The translations under genes and the position numbers were made by a program. The notes under the pieces are model-generated. The model did not search any database and was not told the origin of the DNA. It was given only the letters and a program-made list of their open reading frames with translations. Positions 27,013 to 36,087 of a DNA stretch of 64,000 nt are shown piece after piece. Numbering within the stretch: position 1 is the stretch's first letter; each line of letters starts with the position of its first letter. This DNA is from Alteromonas sp. IB21 (GTDB taxonomy: Bacteria > Pseudomonadota > Gammaproteobacteria > Enterobacterales > Alteromonadaceae), in NCBI RefSeq assembly GCF_016405965.1, contig NZ_JAEFCD010000007.1, positions 96,624 to 160,623 of the forward strand, in the 5' to 3' direction.

Positions 27013-27327
27013 ATGGCTAATAAAATTCGTCGTGATGATGAAGTAGTCGTATTAGCGGGTAAAGACAAAGGCAAACAAGGCAAAGTCCTTAAAGTGCTTA
27101 TTGCTGATAACCGTGTAATTGTAGAAGGTGTAAATCTTGTCAAGAAGCACACTAAGCCAAACCCACAATTGGGCGTAGCTGGTGGCATCGTTGAGAAAGA
27201 AGCTTCTATTCACGTTTCTAATGTTGCGATTGTTAACCCGGCAACGGGCAAAGCAGATCGCGTTGGTTTCCGTTTCGAAGACGAAAAGAAAGTACGTTTC
27301 TTTAAGTCTAACGGCGAACTTGTTTAA
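27013..27327 (+). CDS. rplX: Large ribosomal subunit protein uL24
   Basis: A 104-residue protein with the KOW motif ([17 protein letters not shown]) and the continuation [16 protein letters not shown]. It binds 23S rRNA at the 5' end and starts large-subunit assembly. It follows rplN by 12 bp with a GGAG ribosome site. Confidence 0.98.
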   Translation: MANKIRRDDEVVVLAGKDKGKQGKVLKVLIADNRVIVEGVNLVKKHTKPNPQLGVAGGIVEKEASIHVSNVAIVNPATGKADRVGFRFEDEKKVRFFKSNGELV

Positions 27328-27344
27328 TTATATTGGAGAGTACG

Positions 27345-27884
27345 ATGGCGAAACTGCATGATTTCTATAAAGAAACAGTAGTAGCTGAACTTGCTAAGCA
27401 GTTCGGATACAAAAGCGTCATGCAAGTCCCTCGGATTGAAAAAATCACTCTAAACATGGGTTTAGGTGAAGCAGTTGCTGACAAAAAGGTACTTGAGAAT
27501 GCTCAAGCTGACATGACGGCTATCGCCGGTCAGAAGCCTGTAGTCACAGTTGCAAGAAAATCAGTAGCGGGCTTTAAAATCCGTGAAGGTTATCCGATTG
27601 GCTGTAAAGTAACCCTACGCGGCGAGCGTATGTGGGAATTCCTTGAGCGTTTGATTTCAATCGCTATTCCACGTGTTCGCGATTTCCGTGGTTTGAATCC
27701 TAAATCATTCGACGGACGTGGTAACTACAGCATGGGCGTGCGTGAGCAAATCATTTTCCCTGAAATCGATTTCGATAAAGTGGATAAGGTTCGCGGTATG
27801 GATATCACTATCACTACCAGTGCGAATACAAATGAAGAAGCACGTGCTCTGCTGGACGCGTTTAACTTCCCATTCAAAAAGTAG
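27345..27884 (+). CDS. rplE: Large ribosomal subunit protein uL5
   Basis: A 179-residue protein counted from the ATG at 27345 ([16 protein letters not shown]), which has GGAGAG just upstream; the longer frame adds four residues. It carries the L5 pattern [14 protein letters not shown] and [18 protein letters not shown]5 binds 5S rRNA. In E. coli, S8 represses the spc operon by binding near this start; the site was not resolved here. Confidence 0.98.
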   Translation: MAKLHDFYKETVVAELAKQFGYKSVMQVPRIEKITLNMGLGEAVADKKVLENAQADMTAIAGQKPVVTVARKSVAGFKIREGYPIGCKVTLRGERMWEFLERLISIAIPRVRDFRGLNPKSFDGRGNYSMGVREQIIFPEIDFDKVDKVRGMDITITTSANTNEEARALLDAFNFPFKK

Positions 27885-27896
27885 GGGTGTAGGGTT

Positions 27897-28202
27897 ATGG
27901 CAAAAGAATCAATGAAGGCACGCGAAGCTAAGCGTACTAAGCTAGTCGCTAAGTATGCTGAGAAGCGCGCCGCACTTAAAGCGATTATCAGCGATGTTAA
28001 CGTTTCTGAAGAAGAGCGTTGGGATGCTGTTCTGAAGCTACAACAACTGCCACGTGACTCTAGTGCGTCACGTCAACGCAACCGTTGCCGTGTAACTGGT
28101 CGTCCACATGGTTACCTACGCAAATTCGGTCTTAGCCGTATCAAGCTTCGTGAAGCAGCGATGCGCGGTGAAGTCCCTGGCCTTAAGAAAGCCAGCTGGT
28201 AA
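27897..28202 (+). CDS. rpsN: Small ribosomal subunit protein uS14, zinc-free type
   Basis: A 101-residue S14 of the long, zinc-free form: [20 protein letters not shown] has a single Cys instead of the paired CxxC motifs of zinc-binding S14. It follows rplE by 12 bp. Confidence 0.98.
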   Translation: MAKESMKAREAKRTKLVAKYAEKRAALKAIISDVNVSEEERWDAVLKLQQLPRDSSASRQRNRCRVTGRPHGYLRKFGLSRIKLREAAMRGEVPGLKKASW

Positions 28203-28215
28203 GGAGTAGCTGATA

Positions 28216-28608
28216 ATGAGTATGCAAGATCCTATCGCGGATATGTTTACCCGCATCCGTAACGGCCAGATGGCACAGAAAGTTTCTGTGACTATGCCTT
28301 CTTCAAAACTTCGCGTTGCAATTTGTGAAGTATTGAAAGCAGAAGGTTATATCACTGACTTCGCTGCTTCTGGTGACGTTAAGCCTGTTTTAGAAGTTAC
28401 GCTTAAGTACTTCGAAGGCAAGCAAGTAATTGACACAATTGAACGTGTAAGCCGTCCTGGTCTGCGCATCTATAAGAAAAAAGATGAGCTTCCAAAGGTT
28501 ATGGGTGGTTTAGGCGTAGCTATCGTGTCGACTTCTAAAGGTGTGATGACTGACCGTGCAGCGCGTAACGCTGGCATGGGCGGTGAGATCATCGGTTATG
28601 TAGCATAA
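28216..28608 (+). CDS. rpsH: Small ribosomal subunit protein uS8
   Basis: A 130-residue protein beginning [20 protein letters not shown] and ending with [20 protein letters not shown], typical of S8. S8 nucleates the central 16S rRNA domain and is the known autogenous repressor of the spc operon in enteric bacteria. Confidence 0.98.
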   Translation: MSMQDPIADMFTRIRNGQMAQKVSVTMPSSKLRVAICEVLKAEGYITDFAASGDVKPVLEVTLKYFEGKQVIDTIERVSRPGLRIYKKKDELPKVMGGLGVAIVSTSKGVMTDRAARNAGMGGEIIGYVA

Positions 28609-28621
28609 CGGAGGAGTTGAA

Positions 28622-29155
28622 ATGTCACGTATAGCAAAAGCCCCAGTAGACGTTGTATCAGGTGTAGAAGTTTCTATCTCTGGTCAAGAAGTTACTGTTA
28701 AAGGTAGTAAAGGCACTTTGACCCGCGTTTTCAACGACGCTGTAGAAGTTGCACAGGAAGAGAACCAACTTAAAGCACTTCCACGTGAAGGTTTTGCTGA
28801 TAGCTGGGCTCAAGCAGGTACTGCTCGCTCAATCCTAAATGCAATGGTTCAAGGTGTTTCACAAGGTTTTGAGAAAAAACTTACCCTATTAGGTGTTGGT
28901 TACCGTGCAGCAGCACAGGGTAACACGCTAAACCTAACGTTAGGTTTCTCTCATCCTGTAGCATACCAAATGCCTGAAGGCATTACGGTTGAAACTCCTA
29001 GCCAAACTGAAATCGTCGTTAAAGGCGCCGATAAGCAGGTGGTTGGTCAGGTTGCGGCGAACATTCGCGGATACCGTCCACCAGAGCCTTACAAAGGTAA
29101 AGGTGTTCGTTACGCTGACGAAAACGTACGTCGTAAAGAAGCTAAGAAAAAGTAG
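28622..29155 (+). CDS. rplF: Large ribosomal subunit protein uL6
   Basis: A 177-residue protein with the two alpha/beta L6 repeats. The signature [20 protein letters not shown] closes the second domain. It binds near the sarcin-ricin loop. The gene follows rpsH by 13 bp with a GGAGG ribosome site. Confidence 0.98.
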   Translation: MSRIAKAPVDVVSGVEVSISGQEVTVKGSKGTLTRVFNDAVEVAQEENQLKALPREGFADSWAQAGTARSILNAMVQGVSQGFEKKLTLLGVGYRAAAQGNTLNLTLGFSHPVAYQMPEGITVETPSQTEIVVKGADKQVVGQVAANIRGYRPPEPYKGKGVRYADENVRRKEAKKK

Positions 29156-29167
29156 GTGGGTGATACG

Positions 29168-29521
29168 ATGGATAAGAAAACAGCTCGCATTCGTCGCGCT
29201 ACTCGCGCACGTGCAAAAATTCGTGAACTGGCCGCGCATCGCTTGGTAGTTAACCGTACACCTCGCCACATTTACGCTCAGTTAATCGCTCCTTGCGGTT
29301 CTGAAGTGTTGGCTGCAGCTTCAACTGTTGAGAAAGATCTTGCAAAAGGTCTTAAGTCTACAGGTAACGCTGAAGCAGCGACGGTAGTCGGTAAAGCAAT
29401 CGCAGAGCGCGCGCTTGAGAAAGGCATTAAAGCAGTGGCTTTCGATCGAAGTGGTTTCCAATACCACGGCCGCGTTAAAGCATTAGCTGATGCAGCTCGC
29501 GAAGCTGGTCTTCAGTTCTAG
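29168..29521 (+). CDS. rplR: Large ribosomal subunit protein uL18
   Basis: A 117-residue 5S rRNA-binding protein counted from the ATG at 29168 ([20 protein letters not shown]); a GTG four codons earlier directly follows the rplF stop and is less likely. It ends in [20 protein letters not shown], the L18 signature. Confidence 0.97.
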   Translation: MDKKTARIRRATRARAKIRELAAHRLVVNRTPRHIYAQLIAPCGSEVLAAASTVEKDLAKGLKSTGNAEAATVVGKAIAERALEKGIKAVAFDRSGFQYHGRVKALADAAREAGLQF

Positions 29522-29530
29522 GAGTTTATA

Positions 29531-30031
29531 ATGGCTAAACAAGATGTTCAAAATGGTGAATTTCTAGAGAAATTGATCGCTGTAAACCGCGTATCTAAAG
29601 TGGTTAAAGGTGGTCGAATCTTTAGTTTCACTGCATTGACAGTAGTGGGTGACGGTAACGGTCGCGTTGGTTTTGGTTACGGTAAGGCACGTGAAGTACC
29701 TGCTGCTATCCAAAAAGCAATGGAAAAGGCACGTCGCAACATGGTTGACGTAGACCTTAACGGTCACACGTTACAGCACCCGATTAAAGGTCGTCACTCT
29801 GGCTCTAAAGTTTACATGCAGCCAGCATCTGAAGGTACCGGTATTATTGCCGGTGGTGCGATGCGTGCAGTACTTGAAGTAGCTGGTGTACAAAACGTAC
29901 TTTCAAAATGTTACGGCTCTACAAACCCAATCAACGTAGTACGTGCAACAATCAACGCGCTGACAGAAATGAACAGCCCGGCGAAAGTTGCTGCGAAGCG
30001 TGGATTGTCTGTAGAAGAAATTTTGGGGTAA
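29531..30031 (+). CDS. rpsE: Small ribosomal subunit protein uS5
   Basis: A 166-residue protein with the double-stranded-RNA-binding-like S5 domain ([37 protein letters not shown]) and the C-terminal ribosomal fold. It contributes to decoding fidelity. It follows rplR by nine bp. Confidence 0.98.
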   Translation: MAKQDVQNGEFLEKLIAVNRVSKVVKGGRIFSFTALTVVGDGNGRVGFGYGKAREVPAAIQKAMEKARRNMVDVDLNGHTLQHPIKGRHSGSKVYMQPASEGTGIIAGGAMRAVLEVAGVQNVLSKCYGSTNPINVVRATINALTEMNSPAKVAAKRGLSVEEILG

Positions 30032-30037
30032 TCAGAC

Positions 30038-30217
30038 ATGGCAACGATTAAAGTAAAGCAAACGAAAAGTGCAATTGGCCGCTTGCCAAAGCACAAAGCT
30101 ACGCTTAAAGGTTTAGGCCTTCGTAAAATCAACCATGTTCGTGAACTGGAAGATACCCCAGCCGTTCGTGGCATGATCAACCGTGTACATTACATGGTTG
30201 AGATAGTGGAGGAGTAA
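30038..30217 (+). CDS. rpmD: Large ribosomal subunit protein uL30
   Basis: A 59-residue protein read directly from the sequence: [20 protein letters not shown] at the N-terminus, [20 protein letters not shown] in the middle and the end [10 protein letters not shown]. It lies between rpsE and rplO, the standard position, with three to six bp on each side. Confidence 0.97.
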   Translation: MATIKVKQTKSAIGRLPKHKATLKGLGLRKINHVRELEDTPAVRGMINRVHYMVEIVEE

Positions 30218-30220
30218 GAC

Positions 30221-30655
30221 ATGCGTTTAAATACAATTTCTCCAGCCGAAGGTTCAAAGCCTACTGGTAAGCGTTCTGGTCGTGGTATCGGCTCAGGTCT
30301 TGGTAAAACGAGTGGCCACGGTCACAAAGGTCAAAAAAGCCGTTCAGGTGGCCGCGTTAAGCCAGGATTCGAAGGTGGTCAGATGCCATTACAGCGTCGC
30401 CTTCCTAAGTTCGGTTTCACTTCACGCAAGAGCTTTGTTACTGATCAAGTAACGCTTGCGGAAATCGCGAAGGTTGATGGTGATACTGCGTCTCTTGAGA
30501 CTTTAAAAGCAGCTGGACTTATTAAGAAAGAAATCCAGTTCGTTAAAGTTGTAAAGAGCGGTGAAGTTTCACGCGCTGTTACAGTAAGCGGGTTAAAGGT
30601 TACTAAAGGCGCTAAAGAAGCGATTGAAGCTGCTGGCGGTAAAGTAGAGGAATAA
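30221..30655 (+). CDS. rplO: Large ribosomal subunit protein uL15
   Basis: A 144-residue protein with the Gly-rich basic N-terminal extension ([20 protein letters not shown]) and the globular C-terminal domain ([20 protein letters not shown]). It begins three bp after rpmD and is followed by secY. Confidence 0.98.
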   Translation: MRLNTISPAEGSKPTGKRSGRGIGSGLGKTSGHGHKGQKSRSGGRVKPGFEGGQMPLQRRLPKFGFTSRKSFVTDQVTLAEIAKVDGDTASLETLKAAGLIKKEIQFVKVVKSGEVSRAVTVSGLKVTKGAKEAIEAAGGKVEE

Positions 30656-30660
30656 GCTAG

Positions 30661-31980
30661 ATGGCTAAACCAGGATTGGATTCAGGCGCTAAAAGCGGCT
30701 TGAGTGAGCTTAAGGCAAGATTGTTGTTCGTACTTGGTGCGATTGTTGTATTCAGACTAGGTTCATACGTTCCTATCCCTGGCATCGATCCAGCGGTACT
30801 TGCTGACTTGTTCGAGCAACAAAAAGGCACCATTGTAGAAATGTTCAACATGTTCTCCGGTGGTGCGCTTGAGCGTGCATCCGTTCTGGCTTTGGGCATT
30901 ATGCCATACATTACTGCATCCATTATTATGCAGTTGCTCTCGGTGGTTCACCCGCCGATGGTGGAGCTTAAAAAAGAAGGCGAAGCAGGCCGTCGTAAAA
31001 TTAGTCAGTACACGCGTTATTTAACGCTTGTATTGGCTATCTTCCAATCTATTGGAATTTCGACTGGTTTGCCCAACCTGATTAATGGATTGGTGATAAA
31101 CCCTGGCTTCGGATTCTACTTTACGGCAGTAGTGAGCCTGGTCACAGGAACTATGTTCCTTATGTGGTTAGGTGAGCAAATTACCGAACGAGGTATTGGT
31201 AACGGTATCTCTATATTGATTTTTGCTGGTATTGTTGCCGGTCTGCCAACAGCGATTGGTCAGACAGCGGAACAAGCAAGGCAGGGCGACATTAATTTGT
31301 TGTTCCTACTGTTGATTGGCGTAATTGTCATTGCTCTTACATACCTAGTTGTATTTGTAGAGCGCGGACAGCGCAGAATTGTGGTAAACTACGCAAAACG
31401 TCAGCAAGGCCGTCAGGTTTTTGCTGCGCAAAGCACCCATTTACCGCTAAAAGTCAACATTGCTGGTGTAATTCCACCAATCTTTGCTTCTAGCATTATT
31501 CTGTTCCCGGGTACTATCGCAGGATGGTTCGGACAGAATGAATCAACAGCGTGGTTGCAAGATGTAGCGCTTATGCTATCTCCTGGTCAACCGCTGTACG
31601 TGATGTTGTACGCAGCTGCGATTATCTTCTTCTGCTTCTTCTACACGGCGTTGGTATTCAACCCGCGTGATACAGCAGACAACTTGAAGAAATCTGGCGC
31701 GTTCATCCCAGGCATCCGCCCGGGTGAGCAAACGTCACGATACATTGACAAGGTAATGACTCGCCTTACACTGGCTGGCGCACTGTACATAACCTTTATT
31801 TGTTTAGTGCCTGAATTCATGCTAATTGCTTGGAATGTGCCGTTCTACTTCGGTGGTACGTCGCTTCTCATTATCGTAGTAGTTATCATGGACTTTATGG
31901 CACAAGTTCAGACGCATTTGATGTCTAGTCAATATGAGTCTGTGCTGAAGAAAGCTAACCTTAAAGGCTACGGCCGATAA
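30661..31980 (+). CDS. secY: Protein translocase subunit SecY
   Basis: A 439-residue inner membrane protein with ten membrane helices that forms the channel of the Sec translocon with SecE and SecG. Signatures include [15 protein letters not shown] near the first helix, [20 protein letters not shown] in helix 2, [17 protein letters not shown], and the cytosolic loop with [20 protein letters not shown]. It is the last large gene of the spc operon, followed by rpmJ after 38 bp. Confidence 0.98.
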   Translation: MAKPGLDSGAKSGLSELKARLLFVLGAIVVFRLGSYVPIPGIDPAVLADLFEQQKGTIVEMFNMFSGGALERASVLALGIMPYITASIIMQLLSVVHPPMVELKKEGEAGRRKISQYTRYLTLVLAIFQSIGISTGLPNLINGLVINPGFGFYFTAVVSLVTGTMFLMWLGEQITERGIGNGISILIFAGIVAGLPTAIGQTAEQARQGDINLLFLLLIGVIVIALTYLVVFVERGQRRIVVNYAKRQQGRQVFAAQSTHLPLKVNIAGVIPPIFASSIILFPGTIAGWFGQNESTAWLQDVALMLSPGQPLYVMLYAAAIIFFCFFYTALVFNPRDTADNLKKSGAFIPGIRPGEQTSRYIDKVMTRLTLAGALYITFICLVPEFMLIAWNVPFYFGGTSLLIIVVVIMDFMAQVQTHLMSSQYESVLKKANLKGYGR

Positions 31981-32018
31981 GTTAGCCCCTTAATATTGAT
32001 AGAAAGGGGAAAGATGTA

Positions 32019-32135
32019 ATGAAAGTTCGTGCATCAGTAAAAAAGATTTGCCGTAACTGTAAAGTTATCAAGCGCAACGGTGTTGTGCGCGTAATTTGCA
32101 GTTCTGACCCAAAGCATAAGCAGCGTCAGGGCTAA
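32019..32135 (+). CDS. rpmJ: Large ribosomal subunit protein bL36, zinc-binding type
   Basis: A 38-residue protein read directly from the sequence. It starts [20 protein letters not shown] and ends KHKQRQG. Cys11, Cys14, Cys27 and His33 form the zinc ribbon, so this is the zinc-requiring form. It has AAAGGGGAAAG upstream and closes the spc operon as in E. coli. Confidence 0.97.
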
Positions 32136-32169
32136 TCAAAGCGGTACAGAATATTTGCAAGACTAAGAA

Positions 32170-32210
32170 AGCAGAACCTGAATTGTACTTATCAGGTTCT
32201 GCTAGTTTTG
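32170..32210 (+). terminator. Strong hairpin after rpmJ (spc operon end)
   Basis: AGCAGAACCTGA (32170-32181) and TCAGGTTCTGCT (32192-32203) form a perfect 12-bp stem with a 10-base loop, followed by a moderately T-rich stretch. It may end or attenuate spc transcription before the alpha operon. Confidence 0.65.
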
Positions 32211-32239
32211 TTTAAAGTATTTTGAACCTTAATTTGCAA

Positions 32240-32318
32240 TTTAGTCGACGGATAAGTATCCTATCGGGCTTTTTAGGTCGTCGACAAATAAACAAGAGGA
32301 GTGCTGTTAATGGCCCGT
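32240..32318 (+). promoter_or_regulatory. Alpha-operon ribosome-binding-site leader (S4 repressor pseudoknot)
   Basis: The leader of rpsM contains GTCGACG (32244-32250) and CGTCGAC (32279-32285) as the outer stem. Between them AAGTATCCT and CGGGCTTTTTAG match the core of the E. coli alpha leader (GAGTATCCT, CGGGCTTTTCAG), and AGAGGAGTGCTGTTAATGGC covers the ribosome site and start. In E. coli this RNA folds as a nested pseudoknot bound by S4, which represses translation of rpsM and the genes after it. The same control is inferred here. Confidence 0.8.
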
Positions 32319-32666
32319 ATCGCTGGCATTAACATTCCTGAGCACAAGCATGCTGTAATCGCTATCCAAGCGATCTATGGCGTTGGTCCCACACGTGCGA
32401 AAAGCATTTGTGCGGGTGCTGGTGTTGCAGAAAATACAAAAATCAAAGAGCTAGACGAAGCTACTATTGATAAGCTTCGTGACGAAGTGGCTAAATTCAC
32501 CGTTGAAGGTGATTTACGCCGTGAAGTCTCTATGAGCATCAAACGTTTGATGGACCTGGGTTGCTTCCGTGGTATTCGCCACCGTCGTAGCTTGCCTCTA
32601 CGTGGTCAGCGCACTAAAACTAATGCGCGTACCCGTAAAGGTCCTCGTAAGCCAATTAAGAAGTAA
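32310..32666 (+). CDS. rpsM: Small ribosomal subunit protein uS13
   Basis: A 118-residue protein counted from the ATG at 32310 ([20 protein letters not shown]), which sits in the S4-type leader and has GAGGAG upstream; the longer frame adds three residues. It contains the helix-two-turn-helix ([12 protein letters not shown]) and the tail [18 protein letters not shown]. It is the first gene of the alpha operon. Confidence 0.98.
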   Translation: MARIAGINIPEHKHAVIAIQAIYGVGPTRAKSICAGAGVAENTKIKELDEATIDKLRDEVAKFTVEGDLRREVSMSIKRLMDLGCFRGIRHRRSLPLRGQRTKTNARTRKGPRKPIKK

Positions 32667-32680
32667 ACGGGGAGTAAGTT

Positions 32681-33073
32681 ATGGCTAAAGCACCAGCTCG
32701 TAGCACGCGTAAGCGCGCTAAACGTCAGGTTGCAGACGGTATGGCTCATATCCATGCGTCTTTCAACAACACAATTGTGACTATTACAGACCGTTCAGGC
32801 AATGCACTAGCATGGGCGACATCTGGTGGTTCAGGTTTCCGTGGTTCACGTAAATCTACCCCATTTGCTGCACAGGTAGCTGCTGAGCGTGCAGGTGTTG
32901 CTGCACAAGAATACGGTCTTAAGAACCTTGAAGTATTCGTTAAAGGTCCAGGTCCAGGCCGTGAGTCTGCGATCCGTGCTCTTAACGCTACAGGTTATAA
33001 GATCACAAACATTACCGATGTGACCCCTATTCCTCACAACGGTTGTCGTCCACCGAAAAAACGTCGCGTTTAA
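32681..33073 (+). CDS. rpsK: Small ribosomal subunit protein uS11
   Basis: A 130-residue protein with the S11 signature [20 protein letters not shown] and the end THIP-like region [18 protein letters not shown]. It lies 14 bp after rpsM with a GGGGAG ribosome site. Confidence 0.98.
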   Translation: MAKAPARSTRKRAKRQVADGMAHIHASFNNTIVTITDRSGNALAWATSGGSGFRGSRKSTPFAAQVAAERAGVAAQEYGLKNLEVFVKGPGPGRESAIRALNATGYKITNITDVTPIPHNGCRPPKKRRV

Positions 33074-33097
33074 TCGACGGACAGTTGGAGAAAGATC

Positions 33098-33718
33098 ATG
33101 GCAAGATATTTGGGTCCAAAACTCAAACTTAGCCGTCGCGAAGGAACTGACCTGTTCCTAAAAAGCGGCGTTCGCGCAATCGATTCTAAATGTAAGATCG
33201 ATACAGCGCCTGGTCAGCACGGTGCCCGTCGTGGCCGTCTGTCTGACTACGGTGTTCAGCTGCGTGAAAAACAAAAAGTTCGTCGTATGTACGGCGTTCT
33301 GGAAAAGCAATTCCGCAACTACTATAAAGAAGCTGCACGTCTAAAAGGCAACACAGGTGAAAACTTGTTACAGCTTTTAGAACAGCGTCTTGATAACGTA
33401 GTTTACCGTATGGGTTTCGCTAGCACACGCGCTGAAGCACGTCAGCTAGTTAGCCACAAGGCGATCATGGTAAATGGTCAAGTTGTGAACATCCCATCGT
33501 TTAACGTTTCTGCCGAAGACGTGGTTTCTGTTCGTGAAAAAGCTAAGAAGCAAGCGCGTATCGTAGCTGCTTTGGAACTGGCTGACCAACGTGAGAAGCC
33601 AACCTGGATTGAAGTAGACAGCAGCAAAATGGAAGGCACTTTCAAGCGCATTCCTGAAAGAACTGATTTGTCTGCGGAAATTAACGAACAGTTGATCGTC
33701 GAACTTTACTCTAAGTAA
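33098..33718 (+). CDS. rpsD: Small ribosomal subunit protein uS4
   Basis: A 206-residue protein beginning [20 protein letters not shown] with the S4 RNA-binding domain around residues 95-155 ([20 protein letters not shown]). S4 nucleates 16S rRNA folding and is the expected translational repressor of this operon through the leader before rpsM. The N-terminal zinc cysteines of some S4 proteins are absent; only Cys32 is present, as in E. coli. Confidence 0.98.
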   Translation: MARYLGPKLKLSRREGTDLFLKSGVRAIDSKCKIDTAPGQHGARRGRLSDYGVQLREKQKVRRMYGVLEKQFRNYYKEAARLKGNTGENLLQLLEQRLDNVVYRMGFASTRAEARQLVSHKAIMVNGQVVNIPSFNVSAEDVVSVREKAKKQARIVAALELADQREKPTWIEVDSSKMEGTFKRIPERTDLSAEINEQLIVELYSK

Positions 33719-33740
33719 AGCTAACTAAAGAGGAAGCATT

Positions 33741-34727
33741 GTGGGTTCTGTGACTGAATTCCTAAAACCGAGATTAGTTGAGATCGAAAACGTTTCTCCT
33801 ACTCGTGCCAAAGTAACTTTGGAACCACTAGAGCGTGGCTTTGGCCACACTCTAGGTAACGCCCTACGTCGTATCTTACTGTCATCTATGCCAGGATGTG
33901 CAGTTACCGAAGTAGAAATTGATGGCGTTCTTCACGAGTACAGCACCAAAGAAGGTGTACAGGAAGACGTTATCGAAATCTTGCTAAATCTAAAAGGTTT
34001 AGCGGTTCGCCTTGAAGGTAAGACTGAGGCAACCCTAACTCTAGTGAAATCTGGCGCTGGCCCTGTTGTTGCTGGTGATATTCAGCATGATGGCGACGTA
34101 GAAATTACAAACCCTGAGCACTTAATTTGTACTTTAACTGGCGAAACTGAAATCAGTATGCGCATTAAAGTAGAAATGGGCCGTGGTTATGTACCCGCTT
34201 CTACCCGTCGCTCCTCTGAAGAAGATGATCGTCCAATTGGTCGTTTGTTAGTTGACGCTTCATACAGCCCAGTTGAACGTATTGCTTACACTGTTGAGTC
34301 TGCTCGTGTTGAACAACGCACAGACTTAGACAAGCTAATCATCGACATGGAAACGAACGGTACTTTGGATCCTGAAGAAGCGATCCGCCGTTCTGCAACC
34401 ATCCTAGCTGAACAGCTTGATGCATTCGTAGACCTACGTGATGTATCTGAGCCAGTAGCGAAGGAAGAGAAGCCAGAATTCGATCCGATTCTGCTTCGTC
34501 CAGTTGATGACCTAGAGTTAACAGTACGTTCTGCAAACTGTTTGAAAGCAGAAGCTATCCAGTACATTGGTGACCTGGTACAGCGCACTGAGGTTGAGCT
34601 ACTTAAAACGCCTAACCTTGGTAAGAAATCGCTAACTGAAATCAAAGATGTTCTAGCATCTCGTGGTCTTTCTCTAGGTATGCGCCTAGAAAACTGGCCG
34701 CCAGAGAGCATCGCTGAAAAAGATTAA
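33741..34727 (+). CDS. rpoA: DNA-directed RNA polymerase subunit alpha
   Basis: A 328-residue subunit. The start is GTG with GAGGAAG upstream. The N-terminal dimerisation domain ([20 protein letters not shown]) is joined by a flexible linker near 235-245 to the C-terminal domain ([20 protein letters not shown], then [20 protein letters not shown]), which binds UP elements and activators. It lies between rpsD and rplQ as in most gammaproteobacteria. Confidence 0.98.
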   Translation: MGSVTEFLKPRLVEIENVSPTRAKVTLEPLERGFGHTLGNALRRILLSSMPGCAVTEVEIDGVLHEYSTKEGVQEDVIEILLNLKGLAVRLEGKTEATLTLVKSGAGPVVAGDIQHDGDVEITNPEHLICTLTGETEISMRIKVEMGRGYVPASTRRSSEEDDRPIGRLLVDASYSPVERIAYTVESARVEQRTDLDKLIIDMETNGTLDPEEAIRRSATILAEQLDAFVDLRDVSEPVAKEEKPEFDPILLRPVDDLELTVRSANCLKAEAIQYIGDLVQRTEVELLKTPNLGKKSLTEIKDVLASRGLSLGMRLENWPPESIAEKD

Positions 34728-34768
34728 TCAGGTTTTTATCAAACTGATTTGTAGAGAAGGATAAAACT

Positions 34769-35170
34769 ATGCGCCATCGTAAGAGTGGTCGTCAGTTGAA
34801 TCGCAACAGCAGCCATCGTCAAGCTATGTTCAAAAACATGGCCGGTTCTTTGGTCAAGCACGAAGTGATCAAAACTACGTTACCAAAAGCGAAAGAATTA
34901 CGTCGCGTAATCGAGCCTCTAATCACTATGGCTAAAGAGGACAGCGTTGCAAACCGCCGTCTAGCTTTTGCCCGCACTGGTGACAAAGAGGTTGTAGGTA
35001 AACTATTCAACGAGCTTGGTCCTCGTTACGAAGCTCGCCCAGGCGGTTACACACGCATTCTTAAATGCGGTTTCCGTGCTGGCGACAATGCCCCAATGGC
35101 ATATGTTGAGCTAGTTGACCGTCCAGTTGTAGAAGCTGAAGAAGAAGCAGTAGAAGCAACTGAAGAGTAA
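34769..35170 (+). CDS. rplQ: Large ribosomal subunit protein bL17
   Basis: A 133-residue protein beginning [20 protein letters not shown], the L17 signature, and ending in an acidic tail of Glu and Ala. It is the last gene of the alpha operon and is followed by a strong terminator. Confidence 0.98.
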   Translation: MRHRKSGRQLNRNSSHRQAMFKNMAGSLVKHEVIKTTLPKAKELRRVIEPLITMAKEDSVANRRLAFARTGDKEVVGKLFNELGPRYEARPGGYTRILKCGFRAGDNAPMAYVELVDRPVVEAEEEAVEATEE

Positions 35171-35185
35171 TTAATACTCGATTAG

Positions 35186-35223
35186 AAAAAGGGGCCTGAG
35201 TGAAAACTCGGGCCCTTTTTTTT
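35186..35223 (+). terminator. Rho-independent terminator of the alpha operon
   Basis: A long stem, AAAAAGGGGCCTGAG against CTCGGGCCCTTTTT with one bulge, followed by more T residues. It starts 16 bp after the rplQ stop. Confidence 0.9.
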
Positions 35224-35234
35224 ACCCAAAGAAT

Positions 35235-35266
35235 AATGGGGTCAGAGTTGTGACTCTGACCCCATT
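35235..35266. repeat. REP-like palindrome (TGGGGTCAGAGT family)
   Basis: AATGGGGTCAGAGT, a TGTG loop, and ACTCTGACCCCATT make a perfect 14-bp stem. GGGGTCAGAGT hairpins are recurrent in marine and other gammaproteobacterial genomes and are linked to REP-associated tyrosine transposases. No transposase gene is present here, so this would be a non-autonomous copy, and it lies between the ribosomal operon and a toxin-antitoxin pair. Confidence 0.65.
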
Positions 35267-35285
35267 GTGTTTATGAGTAAATAAC

Positions 35286-35315
35286 TTGACTTTGTTGTAC
35301 GCTTTGACGTACGTT
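35286..35315 (+). promoter_or_regulatory. Candidate promoter/operator of the YefM-YoeB operon
   Basis: TTGACT (35286-35291) is a plausible -35 box, with a weak TACGTT -10. The dyad GTACG (35297-35301) / CGTAC (35308-35312) overlaps it and is a likely site for autoregulation by the antitoxin; enteric yefM operators are also built on short TGTAC-type dyads. Confidence 0.4.
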
Positions 35316-35339
35316 AAAGGTTGTTTGGGAGGAGATGTT

Positions 35340-35582
35340 ATGAGTACATTATCAGCAACCGAGGCAAGGGCTAACTTGTATCGAGTAATAGATGAAACGG
35401 CTGAATCTCACGAACCCGTTCTAATTACTAGTAAGCGAAATAACGCAGTATTACTTTCTGAAAGTGATTGGAACGCAATTCAAGAAACCTTGTACTTATT
35501 ATCAGTGCCAGGAATGCGTGAGTCTATTAAGGCAGGAATGGAAGAAGAGATAGGCGATTGTGCAGAGGAGTTGGATTGGTGA
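35340..35582 (+). CDS. yefM: YefM-family antitoxin (Phd/YefM)
   Basis: An 80-residue protein counted from the ATG at 35340, with GGGAGGAGA upstream; a longer frame adds 18 residues and overlaps the promoter. MSTLSATEARANLYRVIDET and SKRNNAVLLSESDWNAIQET are classic YefM segments. The N-terminal half dimerises and binds the operator, and the C-terminal half should wrap the toxin. It overlaps the toxin gene by four bases. Confidence 0.92.
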   Translation: MSTLSATEARANLYRVIDETAESHEPVLITSKRNNAVLLSESDWNAIQETLYLLSVPGMRESIKAGMEEEIGDCAEELDW

Positions 35583-35842
35583 CATGGAAGGTCGTTTACA
35601 CGAAGCAAGCGCAGAAAGATGCGCAAAAATTAGCAAGTAGTAATTTAAAAAGAAAAGTAAAAACACTTCTACAAATAATCTCTACTAACCCTTATCAAAT
35701 ACCTCCCCCCTACGAAAAGCTTGTTGGTGACTTAGAAGGTGCGTATTCGAGACGTATCAATATCCAACATAGGTTAGTTTATCAAGTCCTTGAGGATATT
35801 CAGACAGTAAAAGTTTTGCGTATGTGGACGCATTACGAATAA
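35579..35842 (+). CDS. yoeB: YoeB/Txe-family mRNA-interferase toxin
   Basis: An 87-residue toxin. The start chosen is GTG at 35579, overlapping the antitoxin stop as GTGA; the longer frame lacks support. It carries the YoeB pattern EKLVGDLEGAYSRRINIQHR, then LVYQV and the C-terminal RMWTHYE, which provide the expected Glu, Arg and His of the active site. YoeB cuts mRNA on the ribosome when freed from YefM. Compared with the E. coli toxin it ends in HYE rather than HYH. Confidence 0.9.
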   Translation: MTWKVVYTKQAQKDAQKLASSNLKRKVKTLLQIISTNPYQIPPPYEKLVGDLEGAYSRRINIQHRLVYQVLEDIQTVKVLRMWTHYE

Positions 35843-35994
35843 TTGCGCCATACGCTCATATCAACTAACCGTAAGGGGAAGTTAAATGTACGTGCTTGAG
35901 ACAGTCAGTCGTGCAGCCTTTCGAACCTCGGTCTGAAAAACAGGTCTCAAAAACCTTTGACTCAATAGAAGTTCATTTTTTGCTAATGGTCGGG

Positions 35995-36011
35995 TTGGCT
36001 CATTGTTTGCT
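35995..36011 (+). promoter_or_regulatory. Sigma-54-type promoter of the flagellin gene
   Basis: TTGGCTCATTGTTTGCT fits the -24/-12 consensus: GG and GC dinucleotides with exactly ten bases between them and a TTTGCT -12 element. It is 76 bp upstream of the flagellin start. Sigma-54 drives some polar flagellin genes in Vibrio and relatives. The -24 half matches well except for the AC after GGC. Confidence 0.6.
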
Positions 36012-36087
36012 GCTTGTTTGAAGTAATCACGTATTACGCTTATTTGAACTTTATATGTAACTGAGTTTTTTCATAGCAAGGAAGTTT

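Noticed and set aside
27320-27380. S8 repressor site around the rplE start, as in E. coli
   Set aside because: The required internal-loop structure could not be recognised by eye.
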